A stretch of 64,000 nucleotides of DNA from assembly GCA_019359445.1 (NCBI GenBank), contig JAHHHJ010000015.1:88921-152920 (forward strand), read 5' to 3'. Both the position numbers and the translations under genes were made by a program. Under the pieces are notes generated by a model. It did no database searches, was not told where the DNA came from, and was given only the letters and a program-made list of their open reading frames with translations. Within the stretch, counting starts at the first letter, position 1. Each line of letters begins with the position of its first letter. The DNA is from Kastovskya adunca ATA6-11-RM4. Lineage in GTDB: Bacteria > Cyanobacteriota > Cyanobacteriia > Cyanobacteriales > Coleofasciculaceae. Shown one piece after another: positions 27,673 to 36,776 of the stretch.

Positions 27673-28011
27673 CAATACCTCATTCCTCTGCGGCAAATGT
27701 GATCGTATCATTGCCTATGCCGATCAATAGATATTACCGCTACAGGTAGCTACTTTGTTAGGGAGATCGGGAGATTAGCCATTAACAATGTGAATCCTGA
27801 ACCATTGACAACTGAAGGCAGGCTGCGTCAGCAAGATAGAATAAATTCAGCAGACAAGATAAGGCTTGCAGTGTTGACGGTGGGGTTTTATTTATAACCG
27901 ACGCTCTCTTGCAATGATGTTTGCTGCAAACTTTTCAACTACATGGACAAACGGTAGGTAAAGTAGTTAATCGAGTTGGTACCGATACGACAAGAGGAGA
28001 CAAAAGCACGC
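27673..28011. other. Divergent promoter region pdhB / dnaK
   Basis: These 339 bases hold the promoters of both divergent genes. No CIRCE element (the HrcA operator) is present upstream of dnaK. TTGACG at 27874-27879 and a TATAAC-like hexamer near 27893 are visible, but their spacing of about 13 bases is too short for a confident promoter. Confidence 0.4.
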
Positions 28012-30051
28012 ATGGGCAAGGTAGTCGGCATTGACTTGGGGACAACAAACTCTGTGGTAGCTGTCATGGAGGGTGGCAAGCCGATTGTGATTGCCAATGC
28101 AGAAGGCACGCGCACCACACCCTCAGTCGTTGGCTTTAGTAAGGAAGGAGAACGCCTAGTCGGACAAATGGCACGGCGTCAAACTGTACTGAATCCGCAA
28201 AATACGTTTTATGGAGTCAAGCGGTTCATTGGACGCAAGTATGCGGAACTCTCGCCAGAGTCAAAGCGCGTCGCCTACACAGTTCGCCGCGATGAAAGTG
28301 GCAATGTAAAAATCCGCTGTCCCCGCTTGAAAAAGGAATTTGCTCCCGAAGAAGTTTCGGCAATGGTGCTGCAAAAGTTGGCAGCCGAAGCTAGCCGTTA
28401 TTTAGGGCAGGATGTGACGGGCGCGGTGATTACAGTCCCTGCCTATTTTAATGATTCGCAGCGGCAAGCGACGAAAGACGCCGGACGGATTGCGGGTTTG
28501 GAGGTGTTGCGGATTCTCAATGAACCGACGGCGGCGGCGTTAGCCTACGGATTGGATCGGCGGGATAGTCAAACGCTTTTGGTCTTTGACTTGGGTGGTG
28601 GCACCTTTGATGTCTCCCTCTTGGAAGTGGGGGATGGTGTGTTTGAAGTGAAGGCGACTAGTGGAGATACCCAACTTGGGGGCAATGATTTTGACCGAAA
28701 AATTGTTGATTGGTTAGCCGAGCAGTTTTTGGAAACGGAAGGGATAGACCTCAGACGCGATCGCCAAGCCCTCCAGCGCCTCACGGAAGCCGCAGAGAAA
28801 GCCAAGATTGAGCTATCGGGTGTTGGTGTCACCGACATCAATTTGCCCTTTATTACGGCGACAGAAGACGGCCCAAAACACTTAGAAGCCCGCCTCACTC
28901 GCTCCCAATTTGAAGGCTTATGTGGCGACTTGGTGAGCCGTCTGCGGAGACCTGTAAAACGGGCACTTTCTGATTCGGGTTTAAGCCCTGTGCAAATTGA
29001 TGAAGTGGTGCTAGTGGGTGGCTCGACCCGTATTCCCCTGGTGCAACAACTGGTGCGGAGCTTGATCGACAAGGAACCGAATCAAAATGTCAATCCCGAT
29101 GAAGTGGTGGCAGTGGGAGCTGCGATTCAAGCTGGCATTCTCTCCAACGAAGTGAAAGATATCCTGCTTTTGGATGTGACGCCCTTGTCCTTGGGGCTAG
29201 AAACCATTGGCGGCGTGATGAAAAAGCTTATCCCCCGCAATACTACAATTCCGGTGCGGCGATCGGATACATTCTCAACCGCTGAAAATAATCAGACCTT
29301 GGTGGAAATTCACGTTCTCCAAGGCGAGCGAGAAATGGCGGCGGACAACAAGTCTCTGGGTCGGTTCAAGCTGACGGGAATTCCTCCCGCCCCTAGAGGG
29401 GTGCCACAGGTGCAGGTAGCGTTTGATATTGATGCTAATGGTATTTTGCAGGTGACTGCCGTAGACCGCACAACGGGTAGAGAGCAGAGTGTCACCATTC
29501 AAGAGGCATCGACCTTGAATGAATCGGAAGTGAATCGCATGATTCAGGAGGCGGAACAATATGCCCAGGTTGACCGAGAGCGCCGGGAACGGGTCGAAAA
29601 ACGCAATCGTGCGGAAACCTTGGCAACCCAAGCCGAACGGCAACTTAAAGAAGTGGCGCTCGACTATGGTACGTCTTTTGCGATGGGTTATCGCCGTCGG
29701 ATCGAGGCGCTTATCCAAGAACTGCGCGATAGTGTCGCTCGTAATGATGACCGGGCGATTGACCGGGCGCAATCTGACCTACAAGATGCCCTAGCAGAAC
29801 TCAACCGTGAGGTGCGACTGCAATATAGTGACGAAGAGGATGATGATTTCTTTGGGTCGATCCGTCGCACTATTCTGGGAGATGATGACGATGACTTCTC
29901 GCGTCCGTCCTACCGCAATAATGACCCCTATCGCAGTGATGACCGTCGTCCAATGAGAGGTTATGATACCGATCGAGATTATGGTGGGCGGCGATCGCGT
30001 CCGGCTCCCTTACAAAATGACTGGGATGATGAGGATGACGACTGGTTCTAA
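28012..30051 (+). CDS. dnaK: Hsp70 chaperone, DnaK1-like
   Basis: This Hsp70 has the actin-like ATPase motifs [31 protein letters not shown] and [17 protein letters not shown]. The substrate-binding domain is next, with [17 protein letters not shown] long acidic, Arg/Asp/Tyr-rich tail of about 75 residues ends [10 protein letters not shown]. Total length is about 679 residues, longer than DnaK2-type proteins (~635) and close to cyanobacterial DnaK1. The canonical EEVD-like ending is absent. The ATG at 28012 follows a GAGGAGA site. It is followed by a J-domain gene on the same strand, a plausible partner. Confidence 0.95.
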   Translation: MGKVVGIDLGTTNSVVAVMEGGKPIVIANAEGTRTTPSVVGFSKEGERLVGQMARRQTVLNPQNTFYGVKRFIGRKYAELSPESKRVAYTVRRDESGNVKIRCPRLKKEFAPEEVSAMVLQKLAAEASRYLGQDVTGAVITVPAYFNDSQRQATKDAGRIAGLEVLRILNEPTAAALAYGLDRRDSQTLLVFDLGGGTFDVSLLEVGDGVFEVKATSGDTQLGGNDFDRKIVDWLAEQFLETEGIDLRRDRQALQRLTEAAEKAKIELSGVGVTDINLPFITATEDGPKHLEARLTRSQFEGLCGDLVSRLRRPVKRALSDSGLSPVQIDEVVLVGGSTRIPLVQQLVRSLIDKEPNQNVNPDEVVAVGAAIQAGILSNEVKDILLLDVTPLSLGLETIGGVMKKLIPRNTTIPVRRSDTFSTAENNQTLVEIHVLQGEREMAADNKSLGRFKLTGIPPAPRGVPQVQVAFDIDANGILQVTAVDRTTGREQSVTIQEASTLNESEVNRMIQEAEQYAQVDRERRERVEKRNRAETLATQAERQLKEVALDYGTSFAMGYRRRIEALIQELRDSVARNDDRAIDRAQSDLQDALAELNREVRLQYSDEEDDDFFGSIRRTILGDDDDDFSRPSYRNNDPYRSDDRRPMRGYDTDRDYGGRRSRPAPLQNDWDDEDDDWF

Positions 30052-30151
30052 ACGTTGTTAGCGGTAGTTTTTAGTTTTTACCAGACAATATCTTCGTTCC
30101 AACTACTAACTAACAACTAATAACTACCAACTATCGATTTTATCAACTGCT

Positions 30152-31147
30152 ATGCAAAACTTTCGGGACTATTACGCGATTTTAGGTGTACCTACCGATG
30201 CCACGGCGGAGGAGATTAAGAAGGTCTATCGGCGGCTGGCGCGGCAATATCACCCGGATCTCAATCCCAATGACAAGATAGCAGAGGAAAGGTTTAAGGA
30301 TATCGGAGAAGCTTACGAAGTCCTCTTTGATCCAAATCGGCGATCGCAGTACGATCAGTTGAGCCGCTTCTGGAAAAAGAAACGATTTACTCGCAAAGCC
30401 GATAAAGCACGCAGTTTTAGAACTAGCGATCGCAACGGCAACGGTCGCAGTTCTACCCAAGAACTTGACTATGGTGAGGTCAAAGACTTCAACACCTTTG
30501 TTGAACAACTCCTGGGAAATCGTCCCCCATCTCGTGGCACCACCACCACAGAACGTCCCGGCGCTCGCGTAGATTCCTCAGATGCCTTTCGCCCGGGGAA
30601 AACCAGAACCGCTTATACTGTCAGTTCTGAGCCACGGCGAGATGTAGAAGCCAGACTGACGCTCCCCTTAGAAAAAGCCTATACAGGAGGGCGAGAACGC
30701 ATTCGCCTAGAAGATGGTCGCTCCCTAGAAGTCGATATGCCTCCGGGGATGGTGACAGACCAACGAGTGCGCCTCAAAGGTCAAGGCACAGGTGGCGGCA
30801 ACTTATACTTGAAAATTACTGTCGCCCCTCACCCGTTTTTTAAAGTAGAAGGCTCAGATATTGCCTGTCAGTTGCCCCTGACTCCCAGCGAGGCAGCACT
30901 GGGGGTACCTGTAGAAGTGCCAACCCTTGACGGTCGCGTGAAAATGTCTATTCCCAGTGGTGTCAAGTCAGGTCAGCGACTACGCCTTGCTGGGAAGGGC
31001 TATCCCAATAACACAGGGAATCGGGGCGACCAATTGGTTGAAATTCAGATTGTTATTCCCAAGGAACTCAATCCGCAAGCCAGAGAGCTTTATGAGAAGT
31101 TGCTAAGAGTAGAAAACTTCAATCCTCGTGCAGATTTGCCTGTTTAG
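30152..31147 (+). CDS. DnaJ-family co-chaperone without zinc finger (CbpA/type II-like)
   Basis: A J domain at residues 1-70 includes the HPD motif in YHPDLNPND, which triggers Hsp70 ATP hydrolysis. A charged linker (about 75-160) replaces the Gly/Phe and cysteine-rich zinc region of canonical DnaJ. The two beta-rich C-terminal substrate-binding domains contain VDMPPGMVTDQRVRLKGQG and SIPSGVKSGQRLRLAGKGYP. This is the class II (CbpA-like) layout. It lies 100 bases downstream of dnaK1 on the same strand, so the pair may work and be transcribed together. Confidence 0.92.
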   Translation: MQNFRDYYAILGVPTDATAEEIKKVYRRLARQYHPDLNPNDKIAEERFKDIGEAYEVLFDPNRRSQYDQLSRFWKKKRFTRKADKARSFRTSDRNGNGRSSTQELDYGEVKDFNTFVEQLLGNRPPSRGTTTTERPGARVDSSDAFRPGKTRTAYTVSSEPRRDVEARLTLPLEKAYTGGRERIRLEDGRSLEVDMPPGMVTDQRVRLKGQGTGGGNLYLKITVAPHPFFKVEGSDIACQLPLTPSEAALGVPVEVPTLDGRVKMSIPSGVKSGQRLRLAGKGYPNNTGNRGDQLVEIQIVIPKELNPQARELYEKLLRVENFNPRADLPV

Positions 31148-31386
31148 TTAAGAATTTGGCAGGCGATTTTTTCATCGAGTTGCACTTCGCACTGCTGGAA
31201 AATATAGTTAACAGCGGCAAAAAATTTATCGAGTTCCTGAATGCTGTAAAGGGTAATATTTCGGGTAAAAGTATCAGCTTTCAGCTTACCGAATTGCCAG
31301 ATTGCTCCGTTAGAAACAATCCCGAAAACAATCATTTGCGGGTTTTCATTCAGTCGTTGCGCGGCAATCATTTCCGCTAGGCACGA
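31144..31386 (-). pseudogene. C-terminal remnant of a conserved cyanobacterial (nuclease-like) hypothetical protein
   Basis: The frame reads (SC)LAEMIAAQRLNENPQ and continues with FGIVSNGAIWQFGKL. From memory, this matches the C-terminus of a larger cyanobacterial family of uncharacterised, probably PD-(D/E)XK-type proteins. The likeness starts about five codons before the only ATG (31371) and is cut off by an upstream in-frame TAA, so the N-terminal part is missing. The stop overlaps the end of the dnaJ-like gene by four bases in convergent orientation. I regard it as a truncated remnant at the border of the CRISPR locus. Confidence 0.6.
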
Positions 31387-31499
31387 TTAAGCGTTCAATA
31401 CTTTGTAGGTTGAGTTGTGGTTAGGGTTAGCCTACTATCAATTATCACTGTAATTGCTTGGAGCTAGACGGAGCGATCGCTCTTTCCCTAGAAAGCGGC

Positions 31500-33893
31500 T
31501 CAATCCACACACTTAAGACGTTTAATACTCCCATCTTCTCTCAATACAGAAATTTTTACCTGAACTATCTGCCCAATGGATAGAGTTTCGTACTTCTTAG
31601 GTTCTTTTTGGGTTAACTTCTGGCTAGTTGTAATTATTTCGTAAGTGACCTGTTTCCCTTGTTCTTTTTTGTTAGTCACTTTCGCTTCTATAATTTGTCC
31701 TTCTTTTAATTGCTGTTTACTCACAAGCTCGGAAATTTCCGCTTGCCGTGCTGACTCCTGACTTTGGGTAGCTTGTTTACGGGTAATCCCTTCTTTTCTG
31801 TTTGGGGATGACGAAGCCGAAAGGCTGTGCCTGCGATTATCAGGTATACCCATCACTTGCAGTGGTGTTGGCAGTACGGGGCGATTTACATATTCTTTTT
31901 TTTCAATTGTCATGTACCGCGTTTGTTCTTCATCCAGTTTAGGATCGCAACGCAACATCGCTAACAGCATCTCGATCCGTGGCACTTCCTTCAAACTGTT
32001 AGCTCTACGCCCGTCTGGGTGATCGTCCTCGCTAATGCCTTTCTTTTGATCAAGTATGAAGTTTTCAAAAGCTTTCACACAATCGGCTTCTTCTGTGTTT
32101 ACGTTGTTTCGTTCGGCAGTATGCCAGAGATTGCCGTCAAATAATTTTTTGTAGCGTTCAGTGCGATCACTCAAATGCAATTCATAGTCAATTTTCACCG
32201 CGCCCATCCCCAATGGCTTACCCATACCCAGAGAAAAACAGTATTCTTCACCCTGTTTACCAGTTTCGAGTGTTTGTGACTTCTCACTGCTAAGACTCAA
32301 CACCCACAACAGCGCACCTAGCTCAACCTTACTCAGGTTTTCAAATTGGATAGTAAAAGTAAATTTAATCCCTGAATCAATCGGTTTAATCAGACTCGTT
32401 TGGGTATCTGATGCGTCATCGGTAACTTCAATTCGAGCAGGTTTATGCCAGTAAAGTTTATGCCCTCGAATAACTGTTTTTCCCGGTTCTGTATCGCTTG
32501 GTGGTTTACTAGCATAATGCTTGAGTTGACTTTTATCAGCCATCTTTTGAACTAGATAATGCTGGAATGTAGTAGGTTTCGGACTCGAAAGAAGAATTTT
32601 TTCAGGTGTTTTTTCCTGGCTTGCTTGTACTTTTTTCTCTTGATTTGACTTGAGTATCCCATCGCTAACAAAGACTCGACCTGCTCGACTTTGTTCTGTT
32701 TCATCAGGTTGCTGCTCACGTCTGACAAAACCAAAAATAGCTTCAGCCACATCAGTAATTGCTGGCTTGTCTTTAGAATCTTTCAGGAAATCAGGAATGA
32801 AATCTCTTGCTGTTGAAGCTTTTCCATTGCCTTGGGGCGAATAAGGAATCCGAAAATTAGGACTTTGACCAAATAGAGTTACTGGTTGTCCAGGCTCAGG
32901 TTGACAGTAGAATATACAACGACCATTTTTGAAAACACCCTTATTTTCATCGAATGGCGGTTCTTGTTTCTGGAAAGGAGTTAATGCACTACAATAGTCC
33001 AAAATAGCATCTTCATTTATGGGGATAGGTTGAGCATCCGGGTTTGGTTCTCGGACAATGCAGTGATTCTGACGTTTGAGATCGCGTGGATTAGTTCCTC
33101 CTTCGAGCATATTTCCGCTAGTTACAACAACTCCTTTATATTGATAGGTTGTACAATTACTGCTAACTTCCCCAGCAAAACGGCGAGCGTTTTTTGTGTA
33201 GATATCTTGAAAACTAATATTGATAAAATATTGAGGTCGATACTCAGGTAGATTACTCATTGGGATAAACGCAGAGATTGAGTGTAACCTATCTTCTTTT
33301 ACCCATACAAATGACTCTTTATCAATAGGCATAGCGGGACGAATAAACCACTTATCTTGTTTATTGACTAAGTAACCTGCTTCAATATTTTTAGGCTTGA
33401 TATATTTCTTATATTCGTCCTTCAAGGGATTGTCTGCTTCAGCAGCAACTGCTCGAAAGAAAAAATGTTGTTGATCTGAAACACGATCAATTTTTCCAAA
33501 ACTAACAATTTCAACCAGCAATCGCAGCATTCCTCGTATGTTACTACCAGGAACTATCTGTTTCTGAGTAGCTGGGTTTATAAAAAAGTTAGCCCTTTTA
33601 TGCTTTATCTCGTCTGATAAGTCTTTAAAAGCTTTTTCACTATGTTCTGCAAAATCATCTGGATTCCAACCACAACGAGTATAAAGTGGAGATTCAGAAG
33701 TTAAGGTGCATTCAATTTTACCAGTGTAGCGATTTGAATGATAGCGATCGCCACTCGGTAACGGTTGCTCTGCTTCAACAACTTTATTAGGAAGTTCAAC
33801 AAAATTATAAGGTGCAACTGCACGACGTGGAATATCTTTTCCTTTATCATCTTTAATAAACTTTGGTACGGCATTAATATGTTTAGGGTTCAT
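31500..33893 (-). CDS. TIGR03986-like CRISPR-associated RAMP protein with C-terminal OB-fold-like tail
   Basis: This 797-residue protein carries RAMP (Cas7-like) signatures. IVPGSNIRGMLRLLVEIVSFG lies near residues 113-135, AEAIFGFVRR in the middle, and the glycine-rich loop SLGMGKPLGMGAVKIDYELH near 570-590. Length and context match the TIGR03986 family, a large RAMP found beside Csx19 (TIGR03984). A linker rich in Ser, Gln and Arg (about 670-725) leads to a basic tail beginning LKEGQIIEAKVTNKKEQGKQ that looks like an OB-fold or S1-type RNA-binding domain. It should bind crRNA or target RNA in the effector complex. The ATG follows AAGGAGA, and it is the last gene of the cas operon. Confidence 0.8.
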   Translation of the reverse strand: MNPKHINAVPKFIKDDKGKDIPRRAVAPYNFVELPNKVVEAEQPLPSGDRYHSNRYTGKIECTLTSESPLYTRCGWNPDDFAEHSEKAFKDLSDEIKHKRANFFINPATQKQIVPGSNIRGMLRLLVEIVSFGKIDRVSDQQHFFFRAVAAEADNPLKDEYKKYIKPKNIEAGYLVNKQDKWFIRPAMPIDKESFVWVKEDRLHSISAFIPMSNLPEYRPQYFINISFQDIYTKNARRFAGEVSSNCTTYQYKGVVVTSGNMLEGGTNPRDLKRQNHCIVREPNPDAQPIPINEDAILDYCSALTPFQKQEPPFDENKGVFKNGRCIFYCQPEPGQPVTLFGQSPNFRIPYSPQGNGKASTARDFIPDFLKDSKDKPAITDVAEAIFGFVRREQQPDETEQSRAGRVFVSDGILKSNQEKKVQASQEKTPEKILLSSPKPTTFQHYLVQKMADKSQLKHYASKPPSDTEPGKTVIRGHKLYWHKPARIEVTDDASDTQTSLIKPIDSGIKFTFTIQFENLSKVELGALLWVLSLSSEKSQTLETGKQGEEYCFSLGMGKPLGMGAVKIDYELHLSDRTERYKKLFDGNLWHTAERNNVNTEEADCVKAFENFILDQKKGISEDDHPDGRRANSLKEVPRIEMLLAMLRCDPKLDEEQTRYMTIEKKEYVNRPVLPTPLQVMGIPDNRRHSLSASSSPNRKEGITRKQATQSQESARQAEISELVSKQQLKEGQIIEAKVTNKKEQGKQVTYEIITTSQKLTQKEPKKYETLSIGQIVQVKISVLREDGSIKRLKCVD

Positions 33894-33944
33894 GGTTCAA
33901 TCTCCTTATAATTTAATAAACTTACTTAATACCTATTTCCCTTC

Positions 33945-34520
33945 TCACTCTTGCTCAAAGCTAACCCCTTCGTATAAAAGTTCAATAGGAGACTCAAATT
34001 CAATACATTCTAAAGCGATCGCCTCCCCAGCTTCATACTCATAGTAATGCCACATTTTGCCTTCCCCTCGTTGATAAACCTCAACTGATATTTTTTCTGA
34101 ATCAACTAAGACGTATTCTTGCAAGGTTGGAATCTGGCGATAATATTTAAGTTTTTTCGTGCGATCGTAACTTTCTGTACCAGGAGAAAGAACCTCAACA
34201 ATGAGTTTAGGATGTTGAATAAAGTCGCGGGCTTTCAAGTCATCAGGATCGCAAGTGACAACTAAATCAGGATAGAAATAGCGACTATTTTTACTAGCTT
34301 GAACTTTCACATCTGACACATTAACTCGACAGCCCCTATTACGCAAATGAGGTCTTAGTGCAGTATAGAAGTTGAGAGCAATGTCATTATGAGGAAGAGT
34401 ACCTCCAGTCATAGCCAAAATTTCGCCGTCAATATATTCATGGCGAAGTTCTTGCTTTGCTTCCCATACTAGGTATTCTTCAGCCGTCATTTTTTGATGG
34501 TATTGAGGATTAGCCATCAT
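33945..34520 (-). CDS. Uma2-family (DUF820) PD-(D/E)XK nuclease-like protein
   Basis: This 191-residue protein starts with MTAEEYLVWEAKQELRHEYIDGEILAM, the usual Uma2 opening. The PD-(D/E)XK residues appear as FYPDLVVTCDP and KLIVEVLSPGTESYDRTKKL. These supply D, E and a nearby lysine, so the active site seems intact. Uma2 genes are very numerous in filamentous cyanobacteria and their function is largely unknown. Here it sits in the same orientation between csx19 and the large RAMP gene, with gaps of 72 and 51 bases, inside the cas operon. It may be a passenger or a recruited nuclease. Confidence 0.9.
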   Translation of the reverse strand: MMANPQYHQKMTAEEYLVWEAKQELRHEYIDGEILAMTGGTLPHNDIALNFYTALRPHLRNRGCRVNVSDVKVQASKNSRYFYPDLVVTCDPDDLKARDFIQHPKLIVEVLSPGTESYDRTKKLKYYRQIPTLQEYVLVDSEKISVEVYQRGEGKMWHYYEYEAGEAIALECIEFESPIELLYEGVSFEQE

Positions 34521-34592
34521 AATTTGTTCCTTAATGTAATCTACTCCTATTTTAATAAGTGCTTTTGGAATTCTAAGGTTCGTTACTAAAAT

Positions 34593-35177
34593 CTACTTTT
34601 TCGGGTGAGAATATAAATTAACCAGACGACTCAGATAAATTCTTGCTACACCACTCTCATCACAATAATCAATATAATGATGAACCTTTAAACGTAAGGG
34701 ACGGTAATCTTTAGTTGGAAAATTGATCTCAGTTAAAGGTACAGCATGTTTTAATCCTTGAGAACCATCTGAAACTAAAGTAAAACCATTTTTAGGTTCT
34801 AATTCTGGTTTTGTTCCCCAAAGAATTTGGTTTTCGGTAATATAGTCATTTTTTGACAAATGTCCATCTTCAATCGAACGTGCTTTCCAGTTTTGACCGA
34901 CCTTCCAAAGCATAACTTCAGCATTTTCACCAAAGATTCGGCATTGTTGGAGAGTGCAAAGGCGCAATTCAGCAAACTGAGGAAATACATCTCTAGATGT
35001 CACTAACTCGTAATCATCGTCTCTAAGTTCACCCCAAATTACACCATCATCAGCATGAGCTAATAGATATCTCAATCTTTTGTCTTTAGCATTTTTCTGT
35101 ATCCATTTTGACAAATCAGACTTAACACTATTAACTGATGTTTCAGTACATATTGGTTTAGTTATTGTCATGTTCAT
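34593..35177 (-). CDS. csx19: Type III-D CRISPR-associated protein Csx19 (TIGR03984)
   Basis: This soluble protein of about 194 residues contains LRYLLAHADDGVIWGEL, LRLCTLQQCRIFGENAEVMLW and RLKVHHYIDY. I recognise this as the pattern of the TIGR03984/Csx19 family linked to type III-D loci. Csx19 has no known catalytic activity and is thought to be an effector subunit. It lies 42 bases downstream of the two-module RAMP gene on the same strand. An ATG at 35177 is chosen; a TTG sits directly before it and another ATG three codons later. Confidence 0.85.
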   Translation of the reverse strand: MNMTITKPICTETSVNSVKSDLSKWIQKNAKDKRLRYLLAHADDGVIWGELRDDDYELVTSRDVFPQFAELRLCTLQQCRIFGENAEVMLWKVGQNWKARSIEDGHLSKNDYITENQILWGTKPELEPKNGFTLVSDGSQGLKHAVPLTEINFPTKDYRPLRLKVHHYIDYCDESGVARIYLSRLVNLYSHPKK

Positions 35178-35219
35178 CAAATATCATTCCAGTTTGGATA
35201 ATTTCAGCGATCGCTATAT

Positions 35220-36776
35220 TCAGGCTGCTGTCTTCTTATCGGAGCCAGCATTAGAAATGGACGCAGAATAATCAACTAATGCTTTTACAAAATCTCCTAG
35301 TTTTTCAGGATGACTGATACGCAGACTGTTATCGCATTGCTGATGAATTACCCATTCTTGTGATTTTCCTGATTCGTAGCAAGTCATCTTTGCATAAGTT
35401 CCCTTCAACCTTCCTCGTCCAATACTACTTTCACCCCCAACGGGTAAATCACTCGTCCACAAGTCTTTGAGCAGTAGAAGTAGTAATCCAATTTCATACT
35501 CTTCTGGCTTGCGTAACTCTAATTCAATAGTCACACGAGTGTCATTACCACCAAATATAGGTTGTTCGTCAAATAATGCACCGTGATATGCACCTCCTGT
35601 AAAACGGTCGATCGCAATCCGATTTTGTACTAAGTCAGTTGCCTCTTTGATAACTGTCTCGTGGACAACTAAACGACTTGCTTTAGCATCTGGCTTTTTC
35701 TTAGCTTCATTAGCTTCTGGCTGTTTCGATGCTTTTTTGTCTGAAACAAAGCCAAATATATCATTTACTATTTCTTGAGTAATATGTTGATTAACTTCAT
35801 GCAAAGTATTCACTATGCGCTCTGCTCGATGGCGCAATACCCCAGCTAAACTCGTACCGGATAAAACTGGTTCTGCATCTGTTTTACCTGATCTATGAGA
35901 TTTCAAATGCACAACATCAGGAGCGCGTCCAGTAGAATCTTGACCGGAACGAATTAGGAGAGAACCAACTAATTGAAATGTGGCGTGAAGGATGAAGTGA
36001 TCGCGCTTATCTTCTCCATTTATATCTAGCTGAATTCCTAATGCTTCTGTAATTGATGTATGTACGTTAAATATAGGTATAAAACCTGTACGCCAATGTT
36101 CAAAGTTTAACCATAAATTTCTGTCGCCTGCATCTTCTAGATTAAAATTCCAAACCTGCCACTCTTTTACATGACAGCGACCAAAACCGCGCCGCTTTTT
36201 CATGCCCATGCCAATTTCGCCAAGCTCTAAGCCTCGTAAAGCTAATGCTAGTGATTTTGCTAGCCTATCTTCATAATTTTGCTGTTCTCTGGGGTCTTGT
36301 TTCTGCTCTATCAGTAATTCAAAACAGAGAAGAAATTCAGTTCCGGCAGCTAATAGCTCTAAGTCGTATTTCTGACCTTTTTTGGCTGTACCCGTTGTTC
36401 CTTCAATTTCTACTCCATCTCTCAATTCCACCGTTGGTATCTTGCTGCTGATGGCATCATTCACAATTAATGGACTTTGTTCACCATCATCAACACGGCG
36501 GATTCCACCAAATAAGACACTAGCGCAATCGAACTCTTGTTCACTTGTACCATACCCATGCTCATACTCGCGCAAGTAATTTCGCAAAGCACCTGCAATG
36601 GATGAACCAGTCAAAAGAGCATGGTCACTAATACTATCTCTGAGTAATGCTAAATCAGTTGGACTATCTGCATCACCACTTCCTAGACAAGTAGGAGTAT
36701 CTAAAATTAATGTGCCTCGTACAAGGATGCGTTTAGCAATAGGGCGTTGGTGGCGGTTTAGGCGCTCAAGACTCAT
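35220..36776 (-). CDS. Two-module RAMP (Cas7-like fusion) CRISPR effector protein
   Basis: This 518-residue protein contains two RAMP modules in tandem. The first (about 1-210) has CLGSGDADSPTDLALLR, LLTGSSIAGALRNYL and the glycine-rich loop EIGMGMKKRRGFGR (187-200). The second (about 255-470) has LIRSGQDSTGRAP, PVLSGTSLAGVLRHRAE and VGGESSIGRGRLKG (446-459). Aspartates in the first halves of each module sit where Csm3/Cmr4 have their RNA-cleaving residue. The linker at 350-365 is Lys/Ala-rich. It is probably a fused backbone subunit of the type III effector that binds crRNA and cuts target RNA. Its ATG overlaps the csx10 stop codon by one base. Confidence 0.85.
   Translation of the reverse strand: MSLERLNRHQRPIAKRILVRGTLILDTPTCLGSGDADSPTDLALLRDSISDHALLTGSSIAGALRNYLREYEHGYGTSEQEFDCASVLFGGIRRVDDGEQSPLIVNDAISSKIPTVELRDGVEIEGTTGTAKKGQKYDLELLAAGTEFLLCFELLIEQKQDPREQQNYEDRLAKSLALALRGLELGEIGMGMKKRRGFGRCHVKEWQVWNFNLEDAGDRNLWLNFEHWRTGFIPIFNVHTSITEALGIQLDINGEDKRDHFILHATFQLVGSLLIRSGQDSTGRAPDVVHLKSHRSGKTDAEPVLSGTSLAGVLRHRAERIVNTLHEVNQHITQEIVNDIFGFVSDKKASKQPEANEAKKKPDAKASRLVVHETVIKEATDLVQNRIAIDRFTGGAYHGALFDEQPIFGGNDTRVTIELELRKPEEYEIGLLLLLLKDLWTSDLPVGGESSIGRGRLKGTYAKMTCYESGKSQEWVIHQQCDNSLRISHPEKLGDFVKALVDYSASISNAGSDKKTAA

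Noticed and set aside
27874..27898. Sigma-70-type promoter of dnaK
   Set aside because: TTGACG and TATAAC-like boxes are present, but their spacing of about 13 bases is too short. No CIRCE element was found either.
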